Source: Bacteroidaceae bacterium (GTDB lineage: Bacteria; Bacteroidota; Bacteroidia; Bacteroidales; Bacteroidaceae). Taken from it: 61,118 nucleotides of DNA. This document shows, one piece after another, positions 18,372 through 26,687 of this stretch (positions are counted from its first letter, which is position 1; every line of letters begins with the position of its first letter). The stretch spans positions 1-61,118 of the forward strand of contig JAFSRW010000037.1 in assembly GCA_017445925.1 (NCBI GenBank), given 5' to 3'. A model generated the notes under the pieces. It did no database searches. It saw only the letters and a list, made by a program, of their open reading frames with translations, and was not told the origin of the DNA. The position numbers and the translations under genes are program-made.

Positions 18372-20051
18372 CTATTCTGACGCTTTCAGTGTGTTGTTTT
18401 GTATGGTGATGTTGTCACAGTTCTTTTGCTCTATGCCACTACCTCCGATGAACTGGTTGTCTGTGATGCTGACGTTCTCTGCGTCTTGCAGAAGGATACT
18501 TACGGGGCGTTCGCTCTGAAAATGGTTGTCGCGAATGATGATATTCCGGTTAACCAGAGGTGGCGTTTTTGGAGCTTCTGTAGTAAGCATGATACATGAA
18601 GCACGGTAGCTGTCGGAAGTACCAGTATGCTGGATTCTGTTACCCTGAATGAGCACATTTTCAACGGGACCTGCCTCACGCCAACTGAGTTCAGCCCCTA
18701 ACTTGATGGCAGAAAGGGTACAACGGCTGATATCGTTACCTATCACGCTGACATCACGTGCTTTCAGGAGGAAGGCTCTACCGTTATTGTAGTCCACTTT
18801 GTTATTCTCAATGCGTACACGGGGGAACCGGCTGTGGTTGTATAGCAGGCAGTCTTTGCTCTTATAGCCTGTTATCGGTCTGTCCAGGGTAACCAGCACA
18901 CGCCAGTCTGCCCATGAACTGTCTGCTGCTGTAACTACCACTTCTGCCAGTTTCTTCATTTCCTGCCGACTGACAATGTGCAGGGTGTCGCCTACACTGG
19001 GAATGTCCAGTGACTGGGCGTGCAAGTCGGCATCCTCTACACGAATTTCCACCTTATTGTCGTCTGTTTGTGGCAGGAATGTCCAGTAATAATTGTGGAT
19101 GTTTGTACAATCGTCTCCATTCCCGGCAAAATAGGAATTACGGATGGTAAGGTCTCTACTGCAAGATGTAAAATGCGTGGCATCTGTGCTGGTCGAACTG
19201 AATCGTCCCTGCTCTGGCTTTACACACAAGCCATCAATGTAGATATTCTGACTCAGATGCCCCACAACACCCATTCCCGAAAAGCTACGCAAGGATACAT
19301 TGTTTAGACTGATGTCTTGGGATTCCAGAATTTGGATACAAGGCCGGTAATGTCCACAATAACGTATAATAAGGACATCATCTACAGCGGGATGCGAATG
19401 AGATTTGAAACGGATATGCCCTGGACTGAGTTGCCGGCCCTCACCTACATGTCCGTAATAGAAATGCTGCCTTTCACGACTGTAAAAGTAATACCGTCCC
19501 TGTACAATGCTGTCTATGTAACAATAGAGTTGTGGGTCGAAGGTGATGTCGAAGGTGGAATCTGTACTGGCTGTAATTCGTCCTTCGGTAGCTGCTGGTC
19601 GATGGTTGGTGATAGTGAGCCCGTTTAGGCTCACATCCTGACAGCGGATAAAGGAAATCACTTGCATCCATCCGCCCACGCTGAGAGTCGCACCGTCAGC
19701 TTCGATGCACAACCCGCGACACCCCGTAAAGTCAAGTCCTTTCACATAAGGCTTCTGAGGCTGAAACAATTGCCACTGCACCTCTAAACCGCGACCTAAT
19801 GCACCACTGATGGCTCTACGCTCTATATCAATAGCAACTGGGTCATCTAGCTGATAAATGCCAGCAGGGAAAACAAGGGTTGTGTTTGGGTGTTTACGAC
19901 AATAGGCCGCAGCACGTCGTAAGGCTGCTGCATCGTTCTTCCCGTCGTCTGGAACAGCACCAAAGTGAGCCACAGAAACACTACGAGCAGACACCGAAGT
20001 GATGATACAAATCAGTGCCATAAAGATTATAAATCGCGGATTATCTTTCAC
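18372..20051 (-). CDS. Secreted right-handed beta-helix protein, GH110-like alpha-galactosidase candidate
   Basis: After a signal peptide (cleavage near SVSA-R, about 22), the protein has a pectate-lyase-like opening (VAHFGAVPDDGKNDAAALRRA) and a repeated beta-helix (DVSLNGLTITN, DISLNNVSLRS, NIIIRDNHFQ, NVSITDNQF). The segment STDATHFTSC near 288-297 and the pair D313-D314 in GNGDDCTN recall the conserved acids of GH110 alpha-1,3-galactosidases of gut Bacteroides. That family assignment is from memory of motifs and needs a search. Substrate could be alpha-galactosyl caps of host or dietary glycans. The gene has its own promoter and stands apart from any SusC/SusD pair. Confidence 0.68.
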   Translation of the reverse strand: MKDNPRFIIFMALICIITSVSARSVSVAHFGAVPDDGKNDAAALRRAAAYCRKHPNTTLVFPAGIYQLDDPVAIDIERRAISGALGRGLEVQWQLFQPQKPYVKGLDFTGCRGLCIEADGATLSVGGWMQVISFIRCQDVSLNGLTITNHRPAATEGRITASTDSTFDITFDPQLYCYIDSIVQGRYYFYSRERQHFYYGHVGEGRQLSPGHIRFKSHSHPAVDDVLIIRYCGHYRPCIQILESQDISLNNVSLRSFSGMGVVGHLSQNIYIDGLCVKPEQGRFSSTSTDATHFTSCSRDLTIRNSYFAGNGDDCTNIHNYYWTFLPQTDDNKVEIRVEDADLHAQSLDIPSVGDTLHIVSRQEMKKLAEVVVTAADSSWADWRVLVTLDRPITGYKSKDCLLYNHSRFPRVRIENNKVDYNNGRAFLLKARDVSVIGNDISRCTLSAIKLGAELSWREAGPVENVLIQGNRIQHTGTSDSYRASCIMLTTEAPKTPPLVNRNIIIRDNHFQSERPVSILLQDAENVSITDNQFIGGSGIEQKNCDNITIQNNTLKASE

Positions 20052-20096
20052 CAGTCTCGTTTTAAGTTCACATTACAGTTATATATTTTTTGGTCT

Positions 20097-20127
20097 CAAA
20101 ATTACGAATAAGTGAGATAAGAACAAA
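20097..20127 (-). promoter_or_regulatory. Promoter of the beta-helix gene
   Basis: Minus strand: TTTG at 20124-20127, a 19-bp spacer, then TAATTTTG at 20097-20104, 46 bp before the start codon. Its -33 box is only 4 bp from the -33 box of the divergent promoter. Confidence 0.78.
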
Positions 20128-20131
20128 ATAA

Positions 20132-20163
20132 TTTGTGTATTTATTTCTTTAATCGTAACTTTG
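20132..20163 (+). promoter_or_regulatory. Promoter of the DUF5063-exonuclease pair
   Basis: TTTG at 20132-20135, a 20-bp spacer and TAACTTTG at 20156-20163 match the Bacteroidota consensus. The start codon follows 25 bp later, so the leader is very short. Confidence 0.85.
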
Positions 20164-20188
20164 CACACCAAAAAGTGGTAATGTACTG

Positions 20189-20734
20189 ATGAAGAGTCAA
20201 ACAGAGAATCCCATATATTCGCATAATACGCTCGAATTTGTTACGGTTTCAGCGGAATTTTGCGCCTATCTTGAGCAACTCGAGGGTAAAAATAGGCACG
20301 AATTCATCGAAACCATGCAGAAGCTATTGCCATTACTTTACCTGAAGGCTTTGCTCCTCCCGCATGTGGAAAGCGAAGGCGATTTCCTGCCAGACGATCA
20401 GGTAACAGAGACAGATTACAATTATGTACGCAGTGGCATATATGAAATCATGAAGGAGGCTGACGAGTATGAGGATTTGGTTTACGACGAGGATATGCAG
20501 ACCGAGGAAAGTCAGTGGAAAACCATTAGCGAAGGTTTGGCAGACATCTATCAGGCACTTCGCAACTTCGTATCTGCCTATCAGCAGCGTGTTGAGGATT
20601 GTATGTTGGATGCTCTTTGGTGTGTAAGGGATAATTTCGAATTGTATTGGGGACAGAATCTTGTGGATACACTCAAGCAGTTACACAAGATTCGCTATGT
20701 ATTGAACAGCGGTTCTGATGAAGAAGATTTATAG
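20189..20734 (+). CDS. DUF5063 protein
   Basis: An acidic, helical cytosolic protein of 181 residues with no signal peptide or membrane segment. Its layout (VSAEFCAYLE...LLPLLYLKALLLP near 60, then DYNYVRSGIYEIM and DALWCVRDNFELYWGQNLVDTLKQLH) matches DUF5063. The biochemical role of that family is unknown. In Bacteroidota it is often next to a 3'-5' exonuclease gene, as here, where the two genes overlap by 17 bp. This suggests a shared task in nucleic-acid metabolism, which is an inference. Confidence 0.8.
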   Translation: MKSQTENPIYSHNTLEFVTVSAEFCAYLEQLEGKNRHEFIETMQKLLPLLYLKALLLPHVESEGDFLPDDQVTETDYNYVRSGIYEIMKEADEYEDLVYDEDMQTEESQWKTISEGLADIYQALRNFVSAYQQRVEDCMLDALWCVRDNFELYWGQNLVDTLKQLHKIRYVLNSGSDEEDL

Positions 20735-21350
20735 TAGATTTGACAAACAGCGCATCCCAAGGCTTCCTCTGGTTCTTTTCGACGGAAGGATTGAAACTAT
20801 TATTAGCGAAGCAGAAGCAGAGAAAGCAGTTGATTACTTGTTAAGTCAGGATATCATAGGTTTTGATACAGAAACCAAGCCATCTTTCAAGGCAGGGCAT
20901 CTGAACGAGGTGGCTCTTTTGCAGGTAAGCAGTAGAGACATCTGTTTCCTGTTCCGTCTGAATCATATAGGTATGCCAGCCTGTATTCTTCGTCTGTTAT
21001 CTGACAGCAGTAACACCAAGGTAGCTCTCTCATGGCATGATGACCTGAGGATGCTACAAAGGAGGGCATCGTTCGAGCCCGGCAAGTTTGTCGAACTCCA
21101 GGAGATGGTTCATGAATACGGCATTTTAGATTTGAGCCTACAGAAACTATACGCCAACCTCTTTGGAAAGAAGATTAGTAAATCCCAACGCCTTTCCAAT
21201 TGGGAGGCCGACGTACTTTCTGAACAGCAAAATCTATATGCTGCCACCGATGCCTGGGCTTGCGTGATGCTATATCAGGAACTCCTCAGACTGAAAACTG
21301 ATGGCTATGATTTAGTGGTTGTACCAGAACCGGTAATGAGCCCAGAGTAG
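20718..21350 (+). CDS. DEDDy 3'-5' exonuclease domain protein
   Basis: A single exonuclease domain of the DNA polymerase I proofreading/RNase D type. Motif I is GFDTETKPSF (acidic D and E), motif II lies in ALSWHDDLRML, and motif III is LYAATDAWA with the Y-x3-D spacing of DEDDy enzymes. There is no polymerase or HRDC domain. The start at 20718 overlaps the DUF5063 gene by 17 bp, implying coupled translation. Substrate (DNA or RNA) cannot be told from the sequence. Confidence 0.88.
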   Translation: MKKIYSRFDKQRIPRLPLVLFDGRIETIISEAEAEKAVDYLLSQDIIGFDTETKPSFKAGHLNEVALLQVSSRDICFLFRLNHIGMPACILRLLSDSSNTKVALSWHDDLRMLQRRASFEPGKFVELQEMVHEYGILDLSLQKLYANLFGKKISKSQRLSNWEADVLSEQQNLYAATDAWACVMLYQELLRLKTDGYDLVVVPEPVMSPE

Positions 21351-21755
21351 TCATCCTATGAACTGCCATTAAATTAAAAACTTTAAGGGTGTTAAACTTT
21401 TTTGATTCCTTAAATTATTTCTTTTCCCCGTTATTTTTTGTATTAACTATGCAGACCTTTCTCGTTCACTAAGAAAAAATTTCTCCATAGTTATGCTGTA
21501 AATTACTCTGTATTGTATCCTTCTTTCATCTTAGTTGAAAAGTTTAACCATTTTCCCTAATCCGATAAATTATAATGTATTTTTATAAATTATTAATTGT
21601 CAATTTGTACCGAAGTAACTCATTTAAAGTTTACTCACTTTTTACATCTGTGTTCTAAAAAAAAATACTCTAATTTTTCGTAGCAATATGTAAAGATATT
21701 TTCTTTTTATACCATTCGCTGGATTATGCAGCTTTCGAGCGATGCGATAACTCCT
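21351..21755. other. AT-rich gene-free stretch between convergent genes
   Basis: About 400 bp with no open frame of credible coding character, no clear promoter and no tandem repeat. It is strongly AT-rich with many T and A runs. It lies between two converging transcripts, so it may be only untranslated 3' sequence. I see nothing further in it. Confidence 0.5.
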
Positions 21756-21793
21756 AAAAATTAGAGCGGTTAGCTGTATGGCTGCCGCTCTAA
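21756..21793 (-). terminator. Terminator of the GH20-fasciclin transcript
   Basis: Arms 21761-21769 and 21785-21793 pair perfectly over 9 bp, extended inside by a TAGC/GGCT pairing. On the minus strand the stem is followed by five T residues (21756-21760). It is 35 bp past the fasciclin gene stop. Confidence 0.8.
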
Positions 21794-21828
21794 TTGCTCA
21801 GATTATGATGTATCCTTTAAAAAACGTA

Positions 21829-23964
21829 TTACCAGATATCTTCGGGTTCTATGGGGTTATCGTAAATTTCCTTAGCACACCACTCCAGATAGTCCATGTA
21901 CATCTCCTTCTTATTGGAATCGAGCACTGACTTCAGACGCAAGTAATAGGTCTTGTCGGGGTCGAGGGTCTGACGTACCAAGATGTGGCGCAGGTTATTG
22001 GGACTGCCTGTACGACAGGGGCCGTTGCTGTTTGCTACACTCATCTCGCCTCTCATGCGGTTGTTGTTACGCATGTGCTTGTCCACCTCAATGTTATGGA
22101 AATCATCCTCGGTATCAGGCTCATAGCCGTAATGGGAGTCGGTTCCTGCCTTGGTAAGGTCTACAGGAATACCGGTGGGTGCCAGACGTTCCTTGTCGGT
22201 TCCAAAGTAGAACTGTACGATTCCACGGTCTCCATTGGGCAGTACGCGGTAGCGCAACTCATAGGTTCCACGGCGTGGTACGGGTGGCAACTTGATGGTA
22301 ATCTCGTAATGACCCTCGGCTTTCAGCTCGTCGGCCTGATTGTTACACCAGTCGTAGGTGTAGCTGTTCAGGTAAACGAAGTGGGTATCATCGTTCATAT
22401 CCATATTATCCAGATACCTGTACACGGAGTTGGTTGGGTAGTGTACAAACTGGTTACGCGGGTCGAGGCTGTTCTTCTTACGCTGGTCGTTGGACATGGC
22501 CTCGGGGAAGAGGCTCATAGCATCAAAGCGGATGCGGCCCTTTGCCAAATTCTCCCTTACATCATCGGTATAAGAGAGGGGCTTGTCTATACCGTATATC
22601 ATTCCGTTTACAGCCTGATAGTTCAGCACGTTCTCGGAATAATTGTCTATGTGGTTGCCCACCTTGTCGGGGTCGCAGGACAACTCGTGATACGTCCCCC
22701 TTCTGCCGTTATCCAGATTGGGGAAGCGGTTCAGGAAAACGCCTTCGCTCTCCTTGCTTTCGAAGATTTTGATCAGGCGGCGCTTTCCCATGGTAGCATA
22801 GAACTCATATACGGGAATGGTAAGCTGTTTGGTGTTCATATTGTAACCCAACTCGTTGACGTGGAACACCAGTCGGTTGGCAGCAATACGCATGGGCAGC
22901 ACATGATAGGTGAACCACTGGTTCAGCAGGTTGTTGGGCGACGTCCAGTTCTCGTCGGCTTCGAATACATCGTTGCTGCTGTACTGCTTGTTGTCGAGTA
23001 TCCACTGCTGTACATCCTGACAGGTAATGTCGGCAGGTTCTTTCCCGATAACTTTCCGCCAGAAATCGTCGGTCTCGGCAAATACGGTAAAACCGAAGTA
23101 GCGGTGCTCTGGGGCGTAGGCTGTGGGGTGTCCGGATGCTCCGTGGAATACCCATCCGAAGGCTCTGGCATCGAAGTCTGGGATAAGACCTTTCATATAC
23201 AACTCGCGGTACTTGAGGTCTTCTATCACGCTGAAGGTGTCTTTTAAGCCGCAAGCCATAGCCATACGGGATGCTACCAGGAAGCCTTCCTTCTTCTTGT
23301 CGACAATTTCTGCCATCATATCGGCCATTGTGATATCCTTGGGTGCAATCACCTTCTCCATCTGGTGAACTACGCCATTGATGGCTGGAATATCGCGGTT
23401 CTTGATGCTCATGGGGCAGTCATAGTTCATGTAGATGCTATCGGGCTCGTTATCTACGTAGCGTACTGTCAACTTACGGTCTCTAAGGTTTCCCAATTGC
23501 AACTCACCGTTATTCTGGGTAGGGAAGGTAGATGTCTCGTAGCTGCTGTAGTCACCTCCGTCGATGATACTGCTGTAAGCAATGACCTTTCGGATGGAGT
23601 CGCGTACTGTTTCTTTTTCGAAGCTGTCCCATGAGGGTACTGTGATGATGCCCTCATCCACCAAGTCCTCTAAATACTTTTGCATAGCCTCGTTGGTGGG
23701 TGCAAAGACAGTATAGTTTCCGCGTGCCGACAGCAACTGATAAAGTGTTGACTGGCTTATCTCGCTGACAGGAGTACTTTTCAGTACATCCAGATACTCG
23801 GAGTAAGTATCGAAATGTTTTTCCATATAGGAAATAATAGTCTGGTCCTTGAAGACGTAGCGGTTGCTCTCATCAACTTCCTCAGTACATCCTATTACCA
23901 ATAGGACGGCTGTAAAGATTAATGCTAATAATCTACAGTTGGTTTTCATTGTGTAGTTCTTCAT
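21829..23964 (-). CDS. Fasciclin-domain surface lipoprotein
   Basis: The N-terminus is a lipoprotein signal with lipobox LVIGC (Cys26), so the protein should be anchored in the outer membrane. Residues about 40-215 form a FAS1 domain (ISYMEKHFDTYSEYLDVLKS, YTVFAPTNEAMQKYL, INGVVHQMEKVI). A second, weaker FAS1-like part may follow. The C-terminal 200 residues are beta-rich (YEITIKLPPVPRRGTYELRY). The gene follows the GH20 hexosaminidase by 16 bp on the same transcript. A role in binding surface glycans or proteins is plausible but unproven. An alternative start lies at residue 6. Confidence 0.8.
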   Translation of the reverse strand: MKNYTMKTNCRLLALIFTAVLLVIGCTEEVDESNRYVFKDQTIISYMEKHFDTYSEYLDVLKSTPVSEISQSTLYQLLSARGNYTVFAPTNEAMQKYLEDLVDEGIITVPSWDSFEKETVRDSIRKVIAYSSIIDGGDYSSYETSTFPTQNNGELQLGNLRDRKLTVRYVDNEPDSIYMNYDCPMSIKNRDIPAINGVVHQMEKVIAPKDITMADMMAEIVDKKKEGFLVASRMAMACGLKDTFSVIEDLKYRELYMKGLIPDFDARAFGWVFHGASGHPTAYAPEHRYFGFTVFAETDDFWRKVIGKEPADITCQDVQQWILDNKQYSSNDVFEADENWTSPNNLLNQWFTYHVLPMRIAANRLVFHVNELGYNMNTKQLTIPVYEFYATMGKRRLIKIFESKESEGVFLNRFPNLDNGRRGTYHELSCDPDKVGNHIDNYSENVLNYQAVNGMIYGIDKPLSYTDDVRENLAKGRIRFDAMSLFPEAMSNDQRKKNSLDPRNQFVHYPTNSVYRYLDNMDMNDDTHFVYLNSYTYDWCNNQADELKAEGHYEITIKLPPVPRRGTYELRYRVLPNGDRGIVQFYFGTDKERLAPTGIPVDLTKAGTDSHYGYEPDTEDDFHNIEVDKHMRNNNRMRGEMSVANSNGPCRTGSPNNLRHILVRQTLDPDKTYYLRLKSVLDSNKKEMYMDYLEWCAKEIYDNPIEPEDIW

Positions 23965-23980
23965 ATAACATTTTACAATT

Positions 23981-25588
23981 TTATTCTACTAACGGTCTCT
24001 GGTCAACACCCATTGTGTTCAGGCGCTGAACGTGTTTCAGGAGGCGAGGGTAGAAGCCGTCCCAGTTCTGCTGAACATTCTTGGTCCAAGCCTTCTCTGC
24101 CAATGCCAATGCACGGGGGAATACCATGTACTGCATCTGAGCCTCGGTGGGGATGCGTTCACACCAGATGTTGCCCTGCATACCCTTTATCAGTTTCAGC
24201 TGGGCTGCGCTGAGGTCGGTAGGCACGATGTCGCCCGTGTAGAGGGTCTTCAAGGTGTTATTGTCCTGTGCATAGTCGAAATAGCAGAAGGTGAAGGGAC
24301 AGAGAATCACCTCGTTGCCACCGCTGGTAGAGCGCTGCACCACGTCGGTATGGTCGCCTCGCCACCAGTTGACGGTAGCTGACTTGCTTACGCCGCCTTC
24401 CAGAATCTCGTCCCATCCGATGAGCTTCTTGCCATTCTCATTGAAATACTTCTCCATGGTGCAGGTGAACCACGACTGCAACTCGGCCTCGTCCTTCACA
24501 CCCTGATCCTGAATGCGTTTCTGGCAATCAGCACATTTCTTCCAAGCTGAACGGTTCACTTCGTCGCCTCCAATCTCAACATACTCGTAAGGGAAGAGCT
24601 GGAAGATTTCTTTATAGACGTTGCGACAGAACTCCAGCGATGTGTCCTTACCTACGCAGATGGGGTCTCGCCCGTCGCCAGCACACGAAAGCCAGGTGTA
24701 GCACTTGGTTGCTGCGTAACTGTGACCAGGTACATCAAATTCGGGTACAATATCAATACCTCTGACTAAGGCATACTGTACCAGTTCCTTTACTTCGTCT
24801 TGTGTATAAAAACCGCCATACTGCAATCTACCGTCCTTTACGCGGGTGAACTCTCCCGTCATGGGAACTGCCATACGGGGATTGTTGTCGTTCTTGGCTA
24901 TCTCGTTACAGCGACGGTCCCAATGTTCGTCCTCGGGGAAGCGGAATCCGCTTTCGCTGGTGAGCAACGGATATTGCTTAATCTCCAGTCGCCATCCCTG
25001 CGAATCCACCAAATGCCAATGGAACTTACTGAACTTATACAATGCCATGATATCAAGAAGGCGTTTTGTCTCCTCAATCGTGAAGAAGTGACGAACGGGA
25101 TCAAGCATTAAGCCTCGCCATTCAAAGTTGGGGGTGTCTTCAATTTCCACAGTAGGAATCATCCAGGTAACGTATGGCTGGAGGGCCTGCTCTTCTATCT
25201 GGAAAGGAAGCAACTGGCGCAATGTGGCTATGCCGTGAATAATGCCGCGATAGTCGGCAGCCTCGATAAGAATGCCCTGTGCAGATGCTGTCAGTTTGTA
25301 GCCCTCGGCTCCTGCCTCGCATTGGGTGTTAAGGCTGAGAACTATATCGGCCTTCTTTCCCTTGGTTATGGGCAGACAATAACCCGTAGCAGGTTTCAGT
25401 TTCTCTCTCAAATACTCGGCAGCAGCCAGCAGACTCTTATGGTTGTATGCAATGGTTGCATTAGGCTTAAGAATATATGACCCTCCCTTTTCTACAACGC
25501 GTGTTGGCAAAGGAATTATGTTTACCTCTGCCATAAGTGACGGTGGTAAGAGCAACAGTATCAGACACAGTGCTTTAATCCTTTTCAT
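23981..25588 (-). CDS. GH20 beta-N-acetylhexosaminidase
   Basis: Removes terminal beta-linked GlcNAc or GalNAc from glycans by substrate-assisted catalysis. The start at 25588 gives a signal peptide (MKRIKALCLILLLLPPSLMA). An N-terminal GH20b domain leads into the barrel: FEWRGLMLDPVRHFF, KFHWHLVDSQGW, and the catalytic pair D342-E343 in the GGDEVN motif. A C-terminal tryptophan-rich segment (ATVNWWRGD) lines the pocket. The 535-residue length is standard. With the fasciclin lipoprotein it forms a two-gene operon under a consensus promoter, suggesting host-mucin or chitobiose processing. Confidence 0.95.
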   Translation of the reverse strand: MKRIKALCLILLLLPPSLMAEVNIIPLPTRVVEKGGSYILKPNATIAYNHKSLLAAAEYLREKLKPATGYCLPITKGKKADIVLSLNTQCEAGAEGYKLTASAQGILIEAADYRGIIHGIATLRQLLPFQIEEQALQPYVTWMIPTVEIEDTPNFEWRGLMLDPVRHFFTIEETKRLLDIMALYKFSKFHWHLVDSQGWRLEIKQYPLLTSESGFRFPEDEHWDRRCNEIAKNDNNPRMAVPMTGEFTRVKDGRLQYGGFYTQDEVKELVQYALVRGIDIVPEFDVPGHSYAATKCYTWLSCAGDGRDPICVGKDTSLEFCRNVYKEIFQLFPYEYVEIGGDEVNRSAWKKCADCQKRIQDQGVKDEAELQSWFTCTMEKYFNENGKKLIGWDEILEGGVSKSATVNWWRGDHTDVVQRSTSGGNEVILCPFTFCYFDYAQDNNTLKTLYTGDIVPTDLSAAQLKLIKGMQGNIWCERIPTEAQMQYMVFPRALALAEKAWTKNVQQNWDGFYPRLLKHVQRLNTMGVDQRPLVE

Positions 25589-25625
25589 ATCTCTTTTAAA
25601 ATAAGGTTTTAACAAATCCAATACG

Positions 25626-25657
25626 CAAAGTTAAGAAGAATTGAGATAAAGACCAAA
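25626..25657 (-). promoter_or_regulatory. Promoter of the GH20-fasciclin operon
   Basis: Minus strand: TTTG at 25654-25657, a 20-bp spacer, TAACTTTG at 25626-25633. This is a full match to the Bacteroidota consensus, 37 bp from the start codon chosen for the GH20 gene. Confidence 0.85.
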
Positions 25658-25675
25658 AAAAAATCTGTTTTTCCC

Positions 25676-26554
25676 TCAAATTTTCTTCATTTTCTGCTTA
25701 ACAAGGTTGGAGAATTCATAGTTTTTGAGTCCCCATTGGGGTGCAATTACGTATTCTGGGGGACTTTGACTGACAAATCGTTCCAGAACAAAAGTAGATG
25801 GAAGATGTGAGATGTATTCCAATACCAAATCGATGTATTCATCGGCTGTTGGGAGTGCCCAAGGGTGCTGCTGAAATTCCTCTGCCAAGGCCGTTCCACG
25901 GATAATCTGCAACTGATGCAGTTTCAGTGTGGTGATGGGTAATTGGGCTATTTCATCTGCCTGACGCATCAGTTCCCTACGGTCTTCCCATGGGAACCCC
26001 AAAATAATATGGGCACCTACGCGGATGCCGCATGCTGCTGTCTTGCAGACGACATCGGCAGACAGAGCAAAGGTATGACCTCGGTTGATGCGTCGCAGGG
26101 TTTCCTCGTTGGCACTCTCTATACCATATTCTATTATTAGAAAGGTGCTACGGTTAAGTTCAGCGAGGTAATCGAGTAGGGCAGGTGGCATACAGTCCGG
26201 CCGTGTGCCAATAACCAGTCCCATTACATCTGGTACACGTAGGGCTTCCTCGTACAACTCTTTCAGATGCTCCAACTTTCCGTATGTATTGGTATAGGCC
26301 TGAAAGTATGCCAGATATTTCATGTGTGGATATTTACGGGCAAAAAAACGCTTGCCCTCCTCCAGTTGCTGCGTGATGCTTTTTTGCGGTTGGCAGTATT
26401 CGGGGTTGAAGGTCTGGTTATTGCAGAAGGTACAGCCGCCATAGCCTACCGTGCCGTCTCTGTTGGGACAGGTAAAGCCGGCATTCACGGAAATCTTCTG
26501 CACCTTAGTGCCTAACTGTTCTTGCAGCCAGGGACCGTATTCTGTGTAATTCAT
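25676..26554 (-). CDS. TIGR01212-type radical SAM protein (YhcC-like)
   Basis: An AdoMet radical enzyme of unknown reaction. The cluster-binding cysteines are C29, C41 and C44 in FTCPNRDGTVGYGGCTFC, a spacing specific to the TIGR01212/YhcC group rather than the common CxxxCxxC. The strand GAHIILGFPWE and the C-terminal PEYVIAPQWGLKNYEF also fit. Length 292 is typical. It is a single gene, convergent with nothing and divergent from the dipeptidyl peptidase gene. Confidence 0.9.
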   Translation of the reverse strand: MNYTEYGPWLQEQLGTKVQKISVNAGFTCPNRDGTVGYGGCTFCNNQTFNPEYCQPQKSITQQLEEGKRFFARKYPHMKYLAYFQAYTNTYGKLEHLKELYEEALRVPDVMGLVIGTRPDCMPPALLDYLAELNRSTFLIIEYGIESANEETLRRINRGHTFALSADVVCKTAACGIRVGAHIILGFPWEDRRELMRQADEIAQLPITTLKLHQLQIIRGTALAEEFQQHPWALPTADEYIDLVLEYISHLPSTFVLERFVSQSPPEYVIAPQWGLKNYEFSNLVKQKMKKI

Positions 26555-26610
26555 AAATCCACGACTTTATTCGCAAAAATACAAAAAAAGAATGAAATGC
26601 GATATCTCAC

Positions 26611-26642
26611 TTGTGTTTTTTGAAAATAAAGTTGTAACTTTG
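26611..26642 (+). promoter_or_regulatory. Promoter of the dipeptidyl peptidase gene
   Basis: A TTG box at 26611-26613, spaced 21 bp from TAACTTTG at 26635-26642. The leader to the chosen ATG is about 40 nt and A-rich. Confidence 0.7.
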
Positions 26643-26687
26643 GCGGCAAATTTGAAAAAAAAACAAAAAAAAGACATACAAAAAAAC

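Noticed and set aside
21985-23247. 420-codon plus-strand frame opposite the fasciclin gene
   Set aside because: It is an antisense shadow of a well-supported lipoprotein gene, hydrophobic because of codon bias on the other strand, and has no promoter or family match.
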